Assembly (NCBI GenBank): GCA_949752745.1
Contig: OX457026.1
Coordinates: 75,979,775-76,043,774, forward strand
Length of the DNA: 64,000 nucleotides
DNA from: Protula sp. h YS-2021
Lineage: Eukaryota > Annelida > Polychaeta > Sabellida > Serpulidae
Reading direction: 5' to 3'
Of the stretch, positions 1-40,451 are shown one piece after another. Under the pieces are notes generated by a model. That model was not told the DNA's origin. It ran no database searches and was given only the letters and a program-made list of their open reading frames with translations. Position 1 is the stretch's first letter. Every line of letters starts with the position of its first letter. The position numbers and the translations under genes were made by a program.

Positions 1-2570
1 ACAGAAAGATTTTTATTGGTTTTATTGGCCATGGAAACATATCTTACCAAATGAACTATAAATTGCTGACACAAAGACTGAACGACATCTGGATGGACGG
101 AAAAGATGTCCGCATTTATAACGAAAATGTACAGATAGCAGAAAGCAACAATAGCAACGTTTAACGGAATATCTCAAAAGAGCTGTGTTCTGTCCCTGTA
201 TCTATCCAATTTGTTCACTGAACTTTTTTTCAGAATTGTAGAAACAGAAACTGAAGGAATCTCAATTGGCGGGCAAACAATCTAAGATGATAGTCCTATA
301 AGAGCAGCTTAGTCAGATAAGCTCTAAAAATTACCGAAGAGAGTAAAAAATGCCGGTAAAGAGATGGGCAAGAAAATGAACGCAAAGAAATGAAAGAAAA
401 TGTTAATAAGTCATTAGAAAGAAATGTCTCAAGTAAAGATAACGCTGGATAATGAAGAACTAGAACAAGTCATCAAATGCACATATCTTGGGCAACATAT
501 TACAGAGGGGCAAGAGAAGGAAATACTAATGAAGAAGCTCTAGAAGTTACACAAAAGAACACTAATGAGCCAAAAATTGGCCTATTTTGAACACATTTGG
601 CAACCTTGAAAAAGTCCTGCGCATAAGGTATGACTGAGTGCATAAGGGGACGAGAAACGTGATGCCACTTTTCAAAAATTATACATAGAATTATTTTCTA
701 AACGTTTCCATAAATTCTTTCATGCAGTAACATATTACATATTTTATTGATTTGTAAGTAAAAATTTCTTTTTAAGAACATATGCAGCATGTTCGACATG
801 TTTGGTGCATGAGTTAGCTCACACCGTTACCAAACATGAGTTAGCACACACCGTTGACGAACAATCATACTAATAAACATTGCCACCATTAACATTTTCA
901 AAAAAATAAATGGCCAATAGATACCATTATAAAACCTAACTAGGACTGAAACTACAGCGAGTGCACAGCTAAGGGAGAGTTTTCGCATGAATCAAAATGC
1001 GAGTGTGGTTTTATTTTTATTCCATGAGTTTTGATACAAATTAGATACTCTTTGACCTAATTACTTTTCTTTCTCTTGTTGCACACCTTTAGTGGTACGT
1101 AGCGCAACGTGATCTATATTGCAAAGTTGTGAGTGCGACTGTGTGTATATAACGGTAGTATCTACCACTGGAAATACTACTATTTCCTTTGCATCCGCAT
1201 TGGCAATCATAAAATAAAGGAGAACAACATTGCTTTCTAAGTTAACATATTTGCGAGGAAACAATTGTTTCCAGTGTTTGCAACCTTGATCAAGAGTTAG
1301 CAATGCATACACAAAGGTTAAATCAATAAATAACAGAATCTGTATGGAATGGAGACACCATGGTAAAACAAGATATTTTCTTGTTATTTTTTCCAAAGTT
1401 GAAATGACACGTGACAGATTCATAATATATTTCATGATAGATTCGTAATTTTACATAAAACTGCCAATACGTAAAGTAAAACGAAAAAAATAGAATTTTC
1501 AGTGGAGGTCAATTTTAACACTTGTGATCAAAAGGTTAAATTTATTGGATTTTTGCATAACAACACAGTAAACGGATCACAAATACACACAGGAAACAAC
1601 TGAGGCTCCTGACAATGAAATGTTTTTTGACAGGAGGTATTTTTCTAAATTGCACAGGTTACCCAAGAAGAACATGGTGAATCTACAAAAGCATGAAATT
1701 TAAATTGGTTAAATTGGTAAAATTTAAAAAGACATCTAGAAAATTAAGCCGATAATTGCCTTCTGATTTAAAAGTGTTATTAGACAAAAAATCCAGTAAA
1801 TCAAAAATGAGCTAGAAAATATGGAAGTGTATTCAATGCGATACAATTTGATTTTAACCTCTATCTCAAAGCATATAAATCTAGAACAAGAAAGTTTTAC
1901 AATCTTACTGATTTAAAATGTAAACAATATGAAGTTTGAACGGTGCCACAGACTTCACAACACGCTCTCGAATGTCGACATCATGTCAATGGTATTTCGT
2001 TTTACTTTTTCACCTAGGATATTACTGTAGCCTGCAAAGAAAGGGAGGATAAAGTGCAGCATTTACATTTACTAGACCAGTTTCCTGTTGAAACAGACGA
2101 CAGCAGATTTTACCTGCTATCTTAGCCGTAAAAGAGCAAGATTCTATAGGCGATGCAAGACATACAATAGTCAGCAAGGGAAAAAATGCACCGGTAAAAT
2201 AATTCACAAGCTCATTGAATTGGCAAAGACAAATAACAGACAATATACCTGCTTTTTTAGCTGTATTGCCGAGGTTCTATGAGAAGACATAACTAGGTGG
2301 AAAAGCGATACCAAACTTTAAAAGGACATTTTAATAGTAAAACAGCCATGCATAAACGAATTGATCAGCCTCATAGAAATAAAGCCGCTATGGAATGCTG
2401 TTCGAATCGATCAGTGCTCCAAATTCGGAAGGCAATGCAAACCCTAAACGACCGAATTCACACAATGCCAGAAGCAAGAATGCCTTTAATATTGGAAGCC
2501 AGCCTCCATACCACAGGAATCACCAGACAATCTAAGTTCATTAAACATCTAGGTAAATGGAAATGAAGCA
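1..2570. repeat. Repeat block 3' of copy A, duplicated at 17.06-19.53 kb
   Basis: The block opens with an AGAGATTT/AAAGATTT...TTTTATTG stretch also found at 17075, and runs through the RTE-like remnant. It then continues as AT-rich sequence that again matches the second copy: anticoding words for MNLS-ISTL at about 1390-1435 and 18810-18849, and PHRNK--SNRS--Q-R at about 2350-2430 and 19160-19230. Same order and orientation in both places supports duplication of one unit rather than two insertions. No gene beyond the LINE remnant was recognised. Confidence 0.65.
240..660 (+). mobile_element. RTE-like LINE reverse transcriptase remnant (copy 1)
   Basis: A short translated stretch from about 430 reads Leu-Asp-Asn-Glu-Glu-Leu-Glu-Gln-Val, then YLGQHITEGQ. 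This is the thumb-side motif (LE-V--F-YLG) of RTE/BovB-type reverse transcriptases. Stops and frame changes are frequent. The next part of the protein, present in the second copy, is deleted here. Only a degraded C-terminal part survives, and the family assignment rests on this motif and on the better copy at 17.3-18.0 kb. Confidence 0.5.
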
Positions 2571-3596
2571 TCCTACGGGTAAAATTATCCAAGAAATGAC
2601 TAAAATGCTTCAAGATCTTTCTTTAAGGAAAACTCAGTGAGCTTTTCTGCGATATAATTCATTGATCTAAATCTAAAGATTTATATCACTCTGCAGATAA
2701 ATAAGTTTAAATGGACCTGTCTCCACCGCATCCATTATGCAAACGAATATTTAACGATATAATAAACAATAAGATAACTTGATAACGTGCATTTATGAGT
2801 TTATGGATGCATTCTGAATTTAGGCTGTAATATATTTGGATATTTGGTTTTAGATATATTCTAGATATATTTAATTTATTTTTGATAATAATTAAGGAAC
2901 AATGGAAGATTCTCTTGTTTTTTTGGTGGTCGAGATTCTATCAAATTTGCAACACCTTAATTGATTACTTAATTTCCTTTGATTTTACTGTAGTATCGAT
3001 GAGCCTGTTCGTTGCATTTGATTCGTTCGATACGAGCTAGTGTAGGCTCTAGTAAACATGCCCACTGTCCTCGGACTAAAGATGTCTGCAGATAAAGATC
3101 TATCTGTGTACCATTCGTAGACCATTTATGAAGAAGTTTTAGGTATTTAAGGTCACCCTGTGTAAATATATTAGGCAATAATTACCACAATACTTGGTGT
3201 AACCAAATGAGAGAAGGCTGATTTGTGCGAATTAGAAAATGACAGCGTAAGTAGCATGATATTAGCTTTATTGTGAAGTCAAATCGTCTTAACATATTTG
3301 ATATTCTTATCCTTTTCTGAATTTTGTTTACAATGTGTGTACGTTTTTTCTACATGTCATCATTCATATGATATGTGTACGTAGACCAATGTACAACTTA
3401 TATTAATCAGGTTATTTGTGCTACTGCATTTATTTTACAATACGCAATAGATATGTGGATTAACTGAGGGTAACACTTTAACTGATATAAGTTTATTTTT
3501 TTCACCACTTCTTCCTTTCAAGATACTCCAAGAAAACTACATTTTATAAGGAACATTATAGATTACATTATATCTTCATAACAATAGCAGTAACCA
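2571..3596. other. 3' flank of copy A, nothing recognised
   Basis: AT-rich sequence between the repeat block and the last exon of copy A. It must hold the 3' UTR and polyadenylation signals of copy A, but no single site stands out. Short open frames here look random. Confidence 0.4.
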
Positions 3597-3647
3597 GTGC
3601 GACGAATATTTGGTATATCAGAAACCCCAAAACTATCCGTCATTGAG

Positions 3648-14121
<10,474 letters not shown>

Positions 14122-14274
14122 TTTGGTGTGTTTCGTGATGTTTTGGCTTCTTCCAAACTTCTCCGTTAATTCACTATTTAGAAAATGCAAGCAACAAATA
14201 ACGGCACAGTTTAAGACTCTACTATAATTTAAATTCAATTTGGTTCTTGCACAGATCGTTTGTTTAAAAATCAA

Positions 14275-16420
14275 TAGTAAGCAGAGGCAATCATTTTCAT
14301 ATCAATTCTTAAGGCTGCCATATGTGTATTTGTTTAAAAATCATAAACTAAGATAAAGTTCGGCTGTGAGAAGATGAAGAAGCAGAATTTTAATGGTAAA
14401 GTGGTGGTGATGCTATATTGCCCTTTTTCTATGAAGCTGATGAATACAGCACAGTACATAAGCTCAAACAAGATCAAAAGATTAAGGGTATGTGCTTTTT
14501 CTCGCTTTTTCGTCTTTGTATCACTGACTCACCAAGAGTACTGAAAAATTCACAATTCAGGACCATGTAAAATTTACGAGTTGGAAGGGGACATCTATGC
14601 ATCAACTGCAGCTTTTGAGGTACTTTGTAATATATAATACAGTTTATGAACTGATTAAGCACTCCCTGCCCCTTGTGATCACGTCTATAGCGGGTTGGAA
14701 ACTGACTTGTCTGACATAGGAAAGTTACTCTACTTATGGCTATATATATATATGTATATCCAAGTTGTTGTGACTTGGTTGTAATACTTCTAACCATGGG
14801 ATAAACTTTAGAACAGATTATTTTTGCGTGAAACTTGAATCCCTTTTGATTCTCTTGTAATTCCTAGACTACTTTTTTCATCATTTTTGTCTTATATTTT
14901 CGTGTTCTGTAAAATACTCAACCGAATTAATGCAGCTTTGGGACAAAAATGCAGCCAAAAACAACAAAATTATTACTATTTTTAAGGCTATTTTGAAAAG
15001 GCTGCTCTAAGCTTGCTGTACAAGGTTATGTAAATCTTACAGGTTTCGTCACGTGCGACATCACAAACAAGAGTTGTTCAGATGTTTTATACTTTTGACA
15101 AGAATTGGGAAGTGTTCCGTGGTAACTATCCACTCACGAATTTTGCAATCAATGTCAGCAACATCAACTAGAAGCTCATTCTGCTAGCGAAATGTTAAAC
15201 ACTTGACAAAAATTAAAACGCAAAAATACTTCCTTCAATGGGTTATTTCTTGAATAATATATTGCAAACAACACAGCTTGAATACGTCTTATAAGCCGAG
15301 TAGTGTTTGGTTGTTGTTGACTTAAAGTTTTATTGATTGATAGCCTTGTTATCTATTTACGCAGTGAGAGCTCGCACAAAGCTCACTGGGCGAATGTGTA
15401 TTCTGTGCTGTCGTTAAAAGCTACGCGTTTATTTGCAAAAAATACACTCTTTTCACATGGCGTTTTTACAAAGAAAACGAAATCAAAGACGAAAATAAAA
15501 AGTGACATGCACATGTTCAGATCAAGCTCTTCATAAGTCCCAAGTTGCATGGTCGTAGGGCCCATAGTGTCAGAGAAGAAGAAGACACAAAAAATCGGAA
15601 AAACTGTCAAGAAGAAAAAAAGGACGAATTTTGCTCGCACAAATTCATATAACCCTTGCAAGCCAAAGGCTTGTCAAGTGTTAATAATTGCCACTACTTT
15701 TTCTGTTTATTTCTTATAAATCGAATCTCCTTTCTCAGCTTTACAATACCAAAGCTATGGCTGAAAATATGTGTTATTTTGTAAAATGAAACGCAGTAGT
15801 CTGGCTAAATAAATGGCTCGAACATATTGAGAACACATTAAAACTTAAGTATTCCTTTGTCTGCTGAAGATTAAGAATCGGTAGGATTTTGAAAATCCGG
15901 CTGAATAATTTTTGCAGGAGGAGAGAGATGACTTGGGGCAAGCTCGTCAGTATTTAATGCTATAAAGTTTTCTTCTAAACATTCTATCCTGCTGCAAACG
16001 TAACCTACATCACTGGTGCCGTATATAAGAATACGTTTATTTGTGATGAGATTGACTTTGTTTTTGCCATGTACCATCATCAAAAAATTGATTGCAACTA
16101 TTTTAACGTGACCGGTTGTAAAATATGTTATGTACTTCTTTGTTAATCTTTAATATGATATTGGTTAGATTTTCATGCCTAGTAATCTTTTTAACATTGG
16201 TTAACTGTTGGAAGTAAAGAAATTAATAACAGGACACTGTTTCCACATCATTTTGAATCCTGAACACCCTTTGTAAAATGTTATGTCTTCGATCAAGGTA
16301 CTTTCTAAGTTATTTAAAAGTGTAAGTGTGTAACACAGCGCTTGTGTTAAAATATGCTGTAAAAGTTACATGCACTTATTTAATCACCAATGCAAGGTTT
16401 TTATTGCATAATTTTTCAGG
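14275..16420. other. 5' flank of copy A and inter-unit DNA
   Basis: This should contain the promoter and 5' UTR of copy A, which is transcribed leftwards from here. No TATA box or conserved promoter block could be picked out with confidence in such AT-rich DNA. A short TA run occurs near 14741-14757. No recognised gene. Confidence 0.4.
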
Positions 16421-16421
16421 T

Positions 16422-16825
16422 ACCTAATATAATTTATAAAGTGTGTTTAAAACTTGAACACATTTATTGTAAACCTCACTGTATTTAGCTGTAATTCGTA
16501 GACATATCCAAAGATGATCAAAATGTATGCACATATTAAAGAATGTAGAACAAAACTCAGAATTATATTATTTAACATATACTAAACTGTCAGTTCTTTA
16601 ACCTTTTAGTAAGTTTTCTGGTGTCTAATATAATTTATAAAGTGTATTTAAACATGACCAATTCCATCGTTAACATCACTGTATTTAGCTGTAATTCGAA
16701 GACATATCCAAAGATGAAAAAATACATGCACATATTTAAATATGCTAAACAAAAACAGAATAATATTATTTGACGTAAAATGTCTAAATTTACTAACTTG
16801 TCAGTTCTTTAACTTAGTTTTCTTT
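16422..16825. repeat. Two ~200-bp tandem units
   Basis: Units start at about 16422 and 16625 with CTAATATAATTTATAAAGTG. Both include CACTGTATTTAGCTGTAATT, GACATATCCAAAGATGA and GTCAGTTCTTTAAC. They are diverged by substitutions and short gaps, so the duplication is not recent. Confidence 0.8.
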
Positions 16826-17059
16826 GATCTGTGGTTATTATCAATAATTCTAAACCATCTGGAGGAGATGGATTAACATCTGAAATGCTGATCAATGCAA
16901 ATACAATCAAAACAAAAATTTAAAAAAACGATGAAATATGCAAAATACAGACCTATCAGCTTCGTGAGTCCAGTTACAAAAGTATTCTTAAATGTAATAT
17001 AAGAAAGAATAAAATCTACTGTCGAATAGGGAAATCAAGTGATTTAAAATAGGAGTGTC

Positions 17060-19530
17060 ATTAGAAAAAACAGAGAGATTTCTTTATTTGTTTTATTGAC
17101 TTCTGAAATGCATCACGCCGGATGAACCGTGAATTGCTGGCACAAAGACTGAACCACACATGGTTAGGTGGAAAAGATGTGTGTATTATCTTAGGTGTAA
17201 AAGATGTGTGTATTATCACGAAAATGTACTGGTAGCAGGAAGCAACAAAAGGGTAACTTAATATCTGAAAAGAGCCGCGTTCTGTTCCCCGCATCTATCC
17301 AAGTTATTCGCTAAACTGAGTTATAGAAACAGAAATTGGAGGCATGTCAACTGGAGGACAAAGTCTCTAAGATGATAGTCCTATTACAACTGCTTCGTTG
17401 GACGAAACGAAATTACCAAACAGAGTAAATAATGCAGATGGGCAGATGGCCAACAAGAGGAATGCAAAGAAAAGAAAGATAATGTTAATGAGCCTTAAGC
17501 AAGAAATGCCCAAATGAAGATAACGTTGAATGATGAAGCACTAGAACAAGTCGCCAAATGCACACATCTTGGGCAACATGTTACAGAGAGCAGCAGGTGC
17601 AACAGCTAAATTACAAAATTAATAGGTTAGGTCTATATTTATAAAATAGACAAAATTCTCACAGTCAGGAGTGTCATTTTAAAACAAGCTTTAGGCTACT
17701 AAAATGCTGTGTATGATCAGCGCCTTTACGTGAGGTAGAAACGTGTGCGGACAATAAATCATACCGGCAGGACAAATCTGGAGGCCTGTGAAATGTTGAC
17801 TATGAGGAAGATGAACCCAGTGTGCTGACAGACAAAAGAAAAATGAAGAGGCTCCAGAAGTCGCACAAACCAAACACTGATGAGCAGAAAATGGGCCTAT
17901 TTTTTCCACATTATACGCCATGACAGCTTTGAAAGAGTCCTGCTCGAAGGGATGATTGGTGGTAAAAGGGAACTAGAAACGTGACGCCCCTTTTGGAAAA
18001 TTATGCATAACTACTTAATATATCGATGTATTTTCTAAGCGCTGTTTCCGTTAATACTTTAATGCAGTAACATATAACATATTCTATTGATTTACAAGTA
18101 AAAAATCTATTTAAGTGAACATATACGACATGTTTGGTGCATAGGTTAGCGTATAGCCACTCCTATTAGGGTGGCACTCAAATAAATTTGTTTCTAAATT
18201 TAAAATTTTATTTGTAAAAATACGACATAGTTAGCGAATAATCATACTATCAAACATTGCATCCATCATTAACATTTTCAACAAAACAAAATCCGATAGT
18301 AATCATTATAAAACCAGACGAGGAATGCCCTGTAACCACCGCTCCCCCCCCCCCCTCCGCAGCCTGTAGGGAATGCAAATCTGAGTGAAAGTTTTAGGAC
18401 CAGTCCAAATGCGAGTGTGGTTTATTTTTATTTTTTGGTACAGATTGGTCTGTTATAAATGGGATAACCTTTGTCCTAATTACTGTTTGCCTTGCTTTCT
18501 GTTGCATAGTTACTTTATTTCGCATCTTTGGTAGCGAGACGTTTTCAATACTGTAAAGGGGTGAGTAGGCTGTGCATATGCATATGTATCTACCAGTGAA
18601 AATTCTACTTTTTCCCTCGTACCCCCATTGGCAATGATGAAATAGTGGGTAAGACATGGCGTAGACAAATTTCCGGGAAAACAAGTGTTTGCAGTGTTTG
18701 CAACATTGACCAAGAGTAAGCAATCCATACACACAGGCTAAATAATAAATAACAGAATCTGTATGCAATAGGGACATTATGGCAAATAATTTCTTGCTTT
18801 CTTGCAAAGTGGAAATGCCACATGACAGATTCATGACATATTTTATCAAAGATTTGTTACTTACATAAAACTACTAAAACATAAAGTAAAACGGAAAAAA
18901 TAGAAATTAAAGTGGTTTTAAATTTCATGGGCCAAATTCTATGGATTCTATGGGCCAAAACAACATTAATCCACAAAGGAAAAAATACACCAGGAAAAAC
19001 ATTCATATTCACTGGCAAAGCGGAAGGAACCGATGCATGCTCTTTTAGGTGTATTTGCGAGCTTCTATGAGGAGACTTAACTCGGTGGAAAAGCAACATC
19101 AAACTTGCAAACAACAGTTTTAGTTGTGAAGCAGCTAAAGCAAAGAAAAAACCTAAAGGATCAGCCCCATAGAAATAAAACCACTCAGGGATACGATTCA
19201 AATCGCTCAATGCTACAAGTTAGGGAAAGCGGACCAGACAGCAAAAAATGGATAACTATGGAAACCAATCCCCATAACGTTCTAAAGCGCAGGAAGCCGT
19301 AGACAAGACACCGATATTGAACAACTCTAAATGGAGCGATCAATGTTAGATCAATGTTCAATGTTCTTCATTGAAAAAAAGTATCTATTAAACAATTTTT
19401 TGCCTCAACGTTCCCCTCTGCCCCTCTCAAAACGACCAAACCTAAAACACGAGAACAAAATTCTGATTCGCAGAGGTCAAAATGTAATAGTAGGTAACTC
19501 ACTGGACCAACGAATCAAAGGTACTCAGTA
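17060..19530. repeat. Second copy of the repeat block
   Basis: It matches 1-2570 in order and orientation and carries a longer LINE remnant (17300-17965). A C-rich run at 18346-18357 interrupts it. The part at 18400-18860 pairs with 1060-1440, and 19020-19310 pairs with 2200-2570. It marks the left end of the second duplication unit. Confidence 0.65.
17300..17965 (+). mobile_element. RTE-like LINE reverse transcriptase remnant (copy 2)
   Basis: Short coding-like pieces in several frames follow the order of the C-terminal half of RTE/BovB-type proteins: LNDEALEQV with LGQHVTES at about 17520-17590, KILTVRSVILKQAL at 17645-17690, and HDSFERVLLEGMIGGKRELE at about 17918-17980. The last corresponds to the conserved RTE tail (SLEK-LLLGKI-GRR-RG). 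Several frameshifts and stops make it inactive. It is more complete than the copy at 240-660, which has lost the middle part. Confidence 0.6.
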
Positions 19531-20229
19531 GAAGATAACATAAAAGAAAACCATGGAACATGACGCCTTAATTAATTTATGGTCTATTTGACTATCGTTT
19601 GTTGACAAATAACATCGCTTTGTAGGCTGCGCTTACAAAGCGGTATTCGTTTTTCAATAAACATCTGGGATAATTAGATAAATTAAATCATAGCATAAAA
19701 CAACGCCACATGTACAAAATGTATTGTTAGGGGAGGATGAGGTAGATGACCTGAGCATGTCGTTAAAACCCCGGTACTAGAACCGCAAGCGGGACTGCAT
19801 TAAAATGATTTCGGGGGTAGTCGTATTTGTGGAATTCATTATAATGGAGGGCTTTGTTGAACATACTGAACGGGATTATTTAAAATTGGTCCTATTTATG
19901 TGGTTGTCCCATTTGCGGGGCGGTCTCATCCAGGGGTAATTCTGCATTTCCTTAATGTGCTTTGATTTTTCAACAGGTAAAATAGGGTCTCTAACAAGAA
20001 TTTGATTCACACAAGAAAATCCACCTTAATATAAAATAATCACTGATTACACTATGCGCACATATTGGATGGAATGTGCCCTCTTTTATTATCCCAGAAG
20101 TAGGTTAATCAAGGTGTGAAAAAAATAAAATCTCTCCCAAATAAAGTGAAGAGCAGGATGCATAGCTGGAAAATATTAGCGAACTGTACAAGTTATTTGC
20201 TTCTGAAAGTATGTCAGACAAAAAAACTT

Positions 20230-20450
20230 ACATGTATTTTTATAAGGAACATTATATTACACCTTCAAAACAACAGGAATAACTAATTTGGTATATCTAA
20301 AACAAACTACTAAAGTATCAGCCGTTGAGCTAAAAGATTCAGGAATTCGTGTGATTTTGTTTATATTGAACGAGATAATCAACAATTTATAATCCACAAG
20401 AATATTAAGTGAGCACTCCATCAAAAAACGTTTCATAATCGTCATTGGGG
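20230..20450 (-). pseudogene. Relic of the last exon of a third SLC5 copy
   Basis: This stretch resembles the last exon and 3' flank of copies A and B. Shared words on the plus strand include TATAAGGAACATTATA (as at 3548), TTGGTATATC (as at 3610) and the anticoding stretch CGTTGAGCTAAAAGATTC, which matches the C-terminal coding region of copy B. The frame is not kept and no other exon was found between here and copy B. It sits about 1 kb beyond the second repeat block, just as the last exon of copy A sits about 1 kb beyond the first, so it is probably what remains of a middle gene copy. Confidence 0.6.
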
Positions 20451-23400
20451 TTAGTGACTGCGCTAGCCTGGGGTTCGTGATAGCGTTGGCCTATCGACCC
20501 TGAGGTAGACGTTTCCTGAAATTTTATTTGAAAATACTTTATGCGTGTTTGAAGAAAAGTGGCAGAAAACGGATCGTATCTGTTTGTATTTATGTTTCTC
20601 TTAAAATGCCCCTTTAAAAGCATATCAGTGTATATTTGTCTACACTTATATGGACTTATATGGAAGTTTTGAGAACGTCATTAGGGATGTTTTGACGTCT
20701 TAACTAAAGTGATATAAAGCGGATCGCAACTGTTTTTTTTATTTCTAGTTTGTCTTAGTTTTTTTGCCTAGGCAATCATATAAAACGTCTCTCTAACCTT
20801 TTGCTTGTCGAATTGTCTATTCTTCTTTTGTTGCGTTCAATATCTAGTCACCAGATTCAAATTGGCTTTGGAACTAATTGAATTTACTTCACAATATAAT
20901 AACCTGGCATGTCGTAAAAGGTTATTATCAAGATTAAAAGCAGATTGCACACACAGTGAAAACAGGTTTTTGCAAAAAAATAGCAACCTGCTTCACGAAT
21001 ACATTGACGCCATAACCATGGTTTAGGGAAAGTTAAAATATTAAAGTAAAACGATTCTCACAGCGCAGGGAAAATGCGAACTAAAACAGTGGAGATTATA
21101 CTTATGGATTAGCTCAGGTGATTCAATGTACAATGCTGAAAACATTGACTCTTATTTGACCACCAGCAACCTGGATTGACTCATTAATTAGGAATATTGT
21201 CGATCTATGATCTGTATAAACCAGCAATGATTTGTTCAAAAACAAAGATAAGAAATACTAAAAACTCTTAGAAATTTTAATCAGATTGCACAAATTGGAA
21301 TTTAAGTTAGACTGCAAATTTCAACAGGAACTTGAACCAAATAAAACATTACTAACTCAAATCAGTAGAATCAATTGGTGATTATATTAAGAGTCAAGCA
21401 TAATATGTGCAAAATGAAAAAAAATCAAATATTTTATAAATTAAGAAGAAAAACTAAGATAAAATATAATAAACAGAATTGATGAGTATGGACCATTCAA
21501 AAAGTAAACATTGGAAAAAGCACAAGTGAACTTTAGAACGTATCATTGGGTCTAACTAAGGAATTTGATATATTTCTGGAAAGAATTCTTAGTTTCTGAA
21601 GAAGTCTTACTAGTATAACTTCAAAATCTGGCCTATAACTATTGAGTAGAGAGATTTTGAGTTTAAAAATAATTAAAAACAAGAATTTGGTCAACCTAAA
21701 AATTCATCTCTTTAACGGAGACGTGAAGATTCTTACTCAATTTGAACAGGTATTACCAAAAATTATTGGAATGGAGCAAAAACTGTTATAAGAAACAAAT
21801 ATATTTGCTTAAAGTAGAAACCTTGACAAGTTACACTGCCTACTTAAAAAGGAACAAAGCAAGATTTTATTAAGCTTCTAGACAAAAAAACCGTAGACCA
21901 AAATGTACGTAAATGGATGAATTGTTTTACAATGATAGTCAAAGCTGTACTTTTTATGGCGAACAGATAAGTAGATTCTTTAGCATTTAAATGGCGTTCT
22001 AGCTTTATGCAACTAAAAACACTAGTGTCAAAGGATTAAAAATAATGAATCTGAACTGAAAACAAATTTACTAGCCAATGATATACAATGGCGTATGGCT
22101 GAGCATTTTTTGTTTTGCTGTGTGTCATGCTTAAAGATCAATTTGAATAAAACTTTAATCAAACAAGTCGAGGTAGCGAGAATAAGATATCTTTAAAAAT
22201 TCTTTCGTCTCAACTGGTAAAGGTTGGACAGTGTGTCTCTCGAAATACGGTGTTGGATTAGCATAAACCAAATTAAGGAAGTTTATCTCAGTTTCATCAA
22301 TTAAGTAGTTATGATACTTTGTACACCACATGTTTAAACTAAGATTATAATATACCAGTCACATTGTTTTTTGCTGCGAATTAATACGGTATGAGGCCCA
22401 CTGCTTTCATTTGAAGCCTGCATTTTGTAATTTAAAGCCCTACACCCCTAAACTCGGGTCTCAAATGCCAGGTGGAGGGCTTCATATGGAGAAAATAAGA
22501 ACCTCAAGTGAAAACGTAGGCCCTCAAATCACATTACGTCCCAGTAAAACAATATAATTACTATTGTTTTCGCTGTATATCTGAGACACATGACTATGCT
22601 CAACATAAGCTGATAACAATAAAGATAATGTTTTGGTTTTGTTTTCTTCTAAAAACGTTGCTCTCCTGAGAAACTATTGTCAGTGACATACTTTATTTGT
22701 TTACATTTTGGCTAGTATTTTATAGATAGTTTCTTAACATGTTTATAACCAGACAAATATTTGTCAAATGTTTTACCAATATCCGACGTGTTTAAAATAT
22801 TTGCGCATTGCTAAGAATTCCACGCTCTTTTACAACTTTTCTTTTAATTTCTTAACAAACTTTAAAATTTCAACATGTTTTCATTAAGAATTTTTTGCAA
22901 TGCTTTGTAAACAAGAAGTACTTTTTAGCAACGCTCATACATTCAAGGCTATTATGAAAGCAAATGATGCAGTACACATAGTTTTAACGTAGTAGTCGAA
23001 TGACTGACAAGGCTGAACAGGCAAAGCGTACAATTTCATACAATACCTCGAATGAATAAACAGTGTATCACCCCTCTAACAACATCTAAACTGCATGTTC
23101 TTGAGGCCTGGTTTGAGCGTTCAATGTTGTCTCAACTGGAAATAAATTTGTCTGACTTTCCTAGAATTCCAGCCTTTATCTGAACAGTTTGTTTAGACGG
23201 TACTCTAATAACTGCAGCAATGCTTGTGTTGTAACGCAATACAAACTCAGAAAGTTTTTCACTCTCAATTTAAAAATGAGATATCTGTATTATCTAAAGA
23301 AATCTGGATCAGACAAACATTAAATGAATAATATTAGAACACTGTTACGTTGATATGTTACAGTGAACCATTTATGCACAGTGTTCACAGAGCATTCTGT

Positions 23401-23868
23401 TTTTTAGCTGTTCCAGGGTGATCCGGTGTAAATTGATCACGCAATAATTAATAATGTAGCTTTGTGTTCAGCGATAGTTTTCTGAATATGACTTATAATT
23501 GCATATTTTTATTTTAGGGATCGACACTGACATGATATAACCCAGAAGAATTTTCAATTTATTTCAGCTATGATAACATGTTGTTGAAGTTGCTGCAATT
23601 GTTTCAGATATACGCCAGATGGATATGGATTGATTTAATATTAGGATTACGCGATTTTATCTTGAGCACTGCATTTGATAACCCCTTAGAATTTAGAAGT
23701 GAAGTGGTCATGATATTTCATATGTGTAGAAAAGCGCCAGTCAAACTATCGTGACGTGCAAAATAAGTGCCTCTGGAATTAACGTGATTTTCAGAATTGA
23801 TATACATTATGTTCAACCATAAAAACAACAACAGCAACTATTACAACGAATAGTTCGTAAATCGGAAA
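20451..23868. other. DNA between relic exon and copy B, nothing recognised
   Basis: About 3.4 kb of AT-rich sequence with only short open frames. I searched by eye for the conserved transporter words (NTTEQYL, WSDVFQ, CALPS, SSIN) and saw none, so the body of the presumed third copy has been lost or lies outside recognition. The part next to 23868 should be the 3' UTR of copy B. Confidence 0.4.
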
Positions 23869-40169
<16,301 letters not shown>

Positions 40170-40451
40170 GATGCTCTATTTGCCTTCTTTCTTTCTTTGG
40201 CTGCCCCACCTAAAAGAACGATTGTTGACGTATACGATGCTATAAAAGAAACGCCTACTGGTATGATCTTTAATTTGCGATCCGCCATTAAATACTGTTC
40301 AGTAGTATTGCTCCGCCTAAAAACAGCATGATATAAGCCAATTAGAAATGATGCTGTAACAATAAAAGCAAGAATAATATAATCGCCCGTATGAAATCCA
40401 TTTGCGTTGGTAAGTTTCATGATGCTCTATTTGCCTTCTTTCAAACGTCTC

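Noticed and set aside
1061..1435. 124-codon minus-strand frame with a relative at 18394-18849
   Set aside because: The similarity reflects DNA duplication of the block. The two frames diverge with frame changes, so protein-level constraint is not supported.
22388..22530. Possible small inverted repeat (GAGGCCCA ... AGGCCCTC)
   Set aside because: Pairing is short and interrupted, so I cannot separate it from chance.
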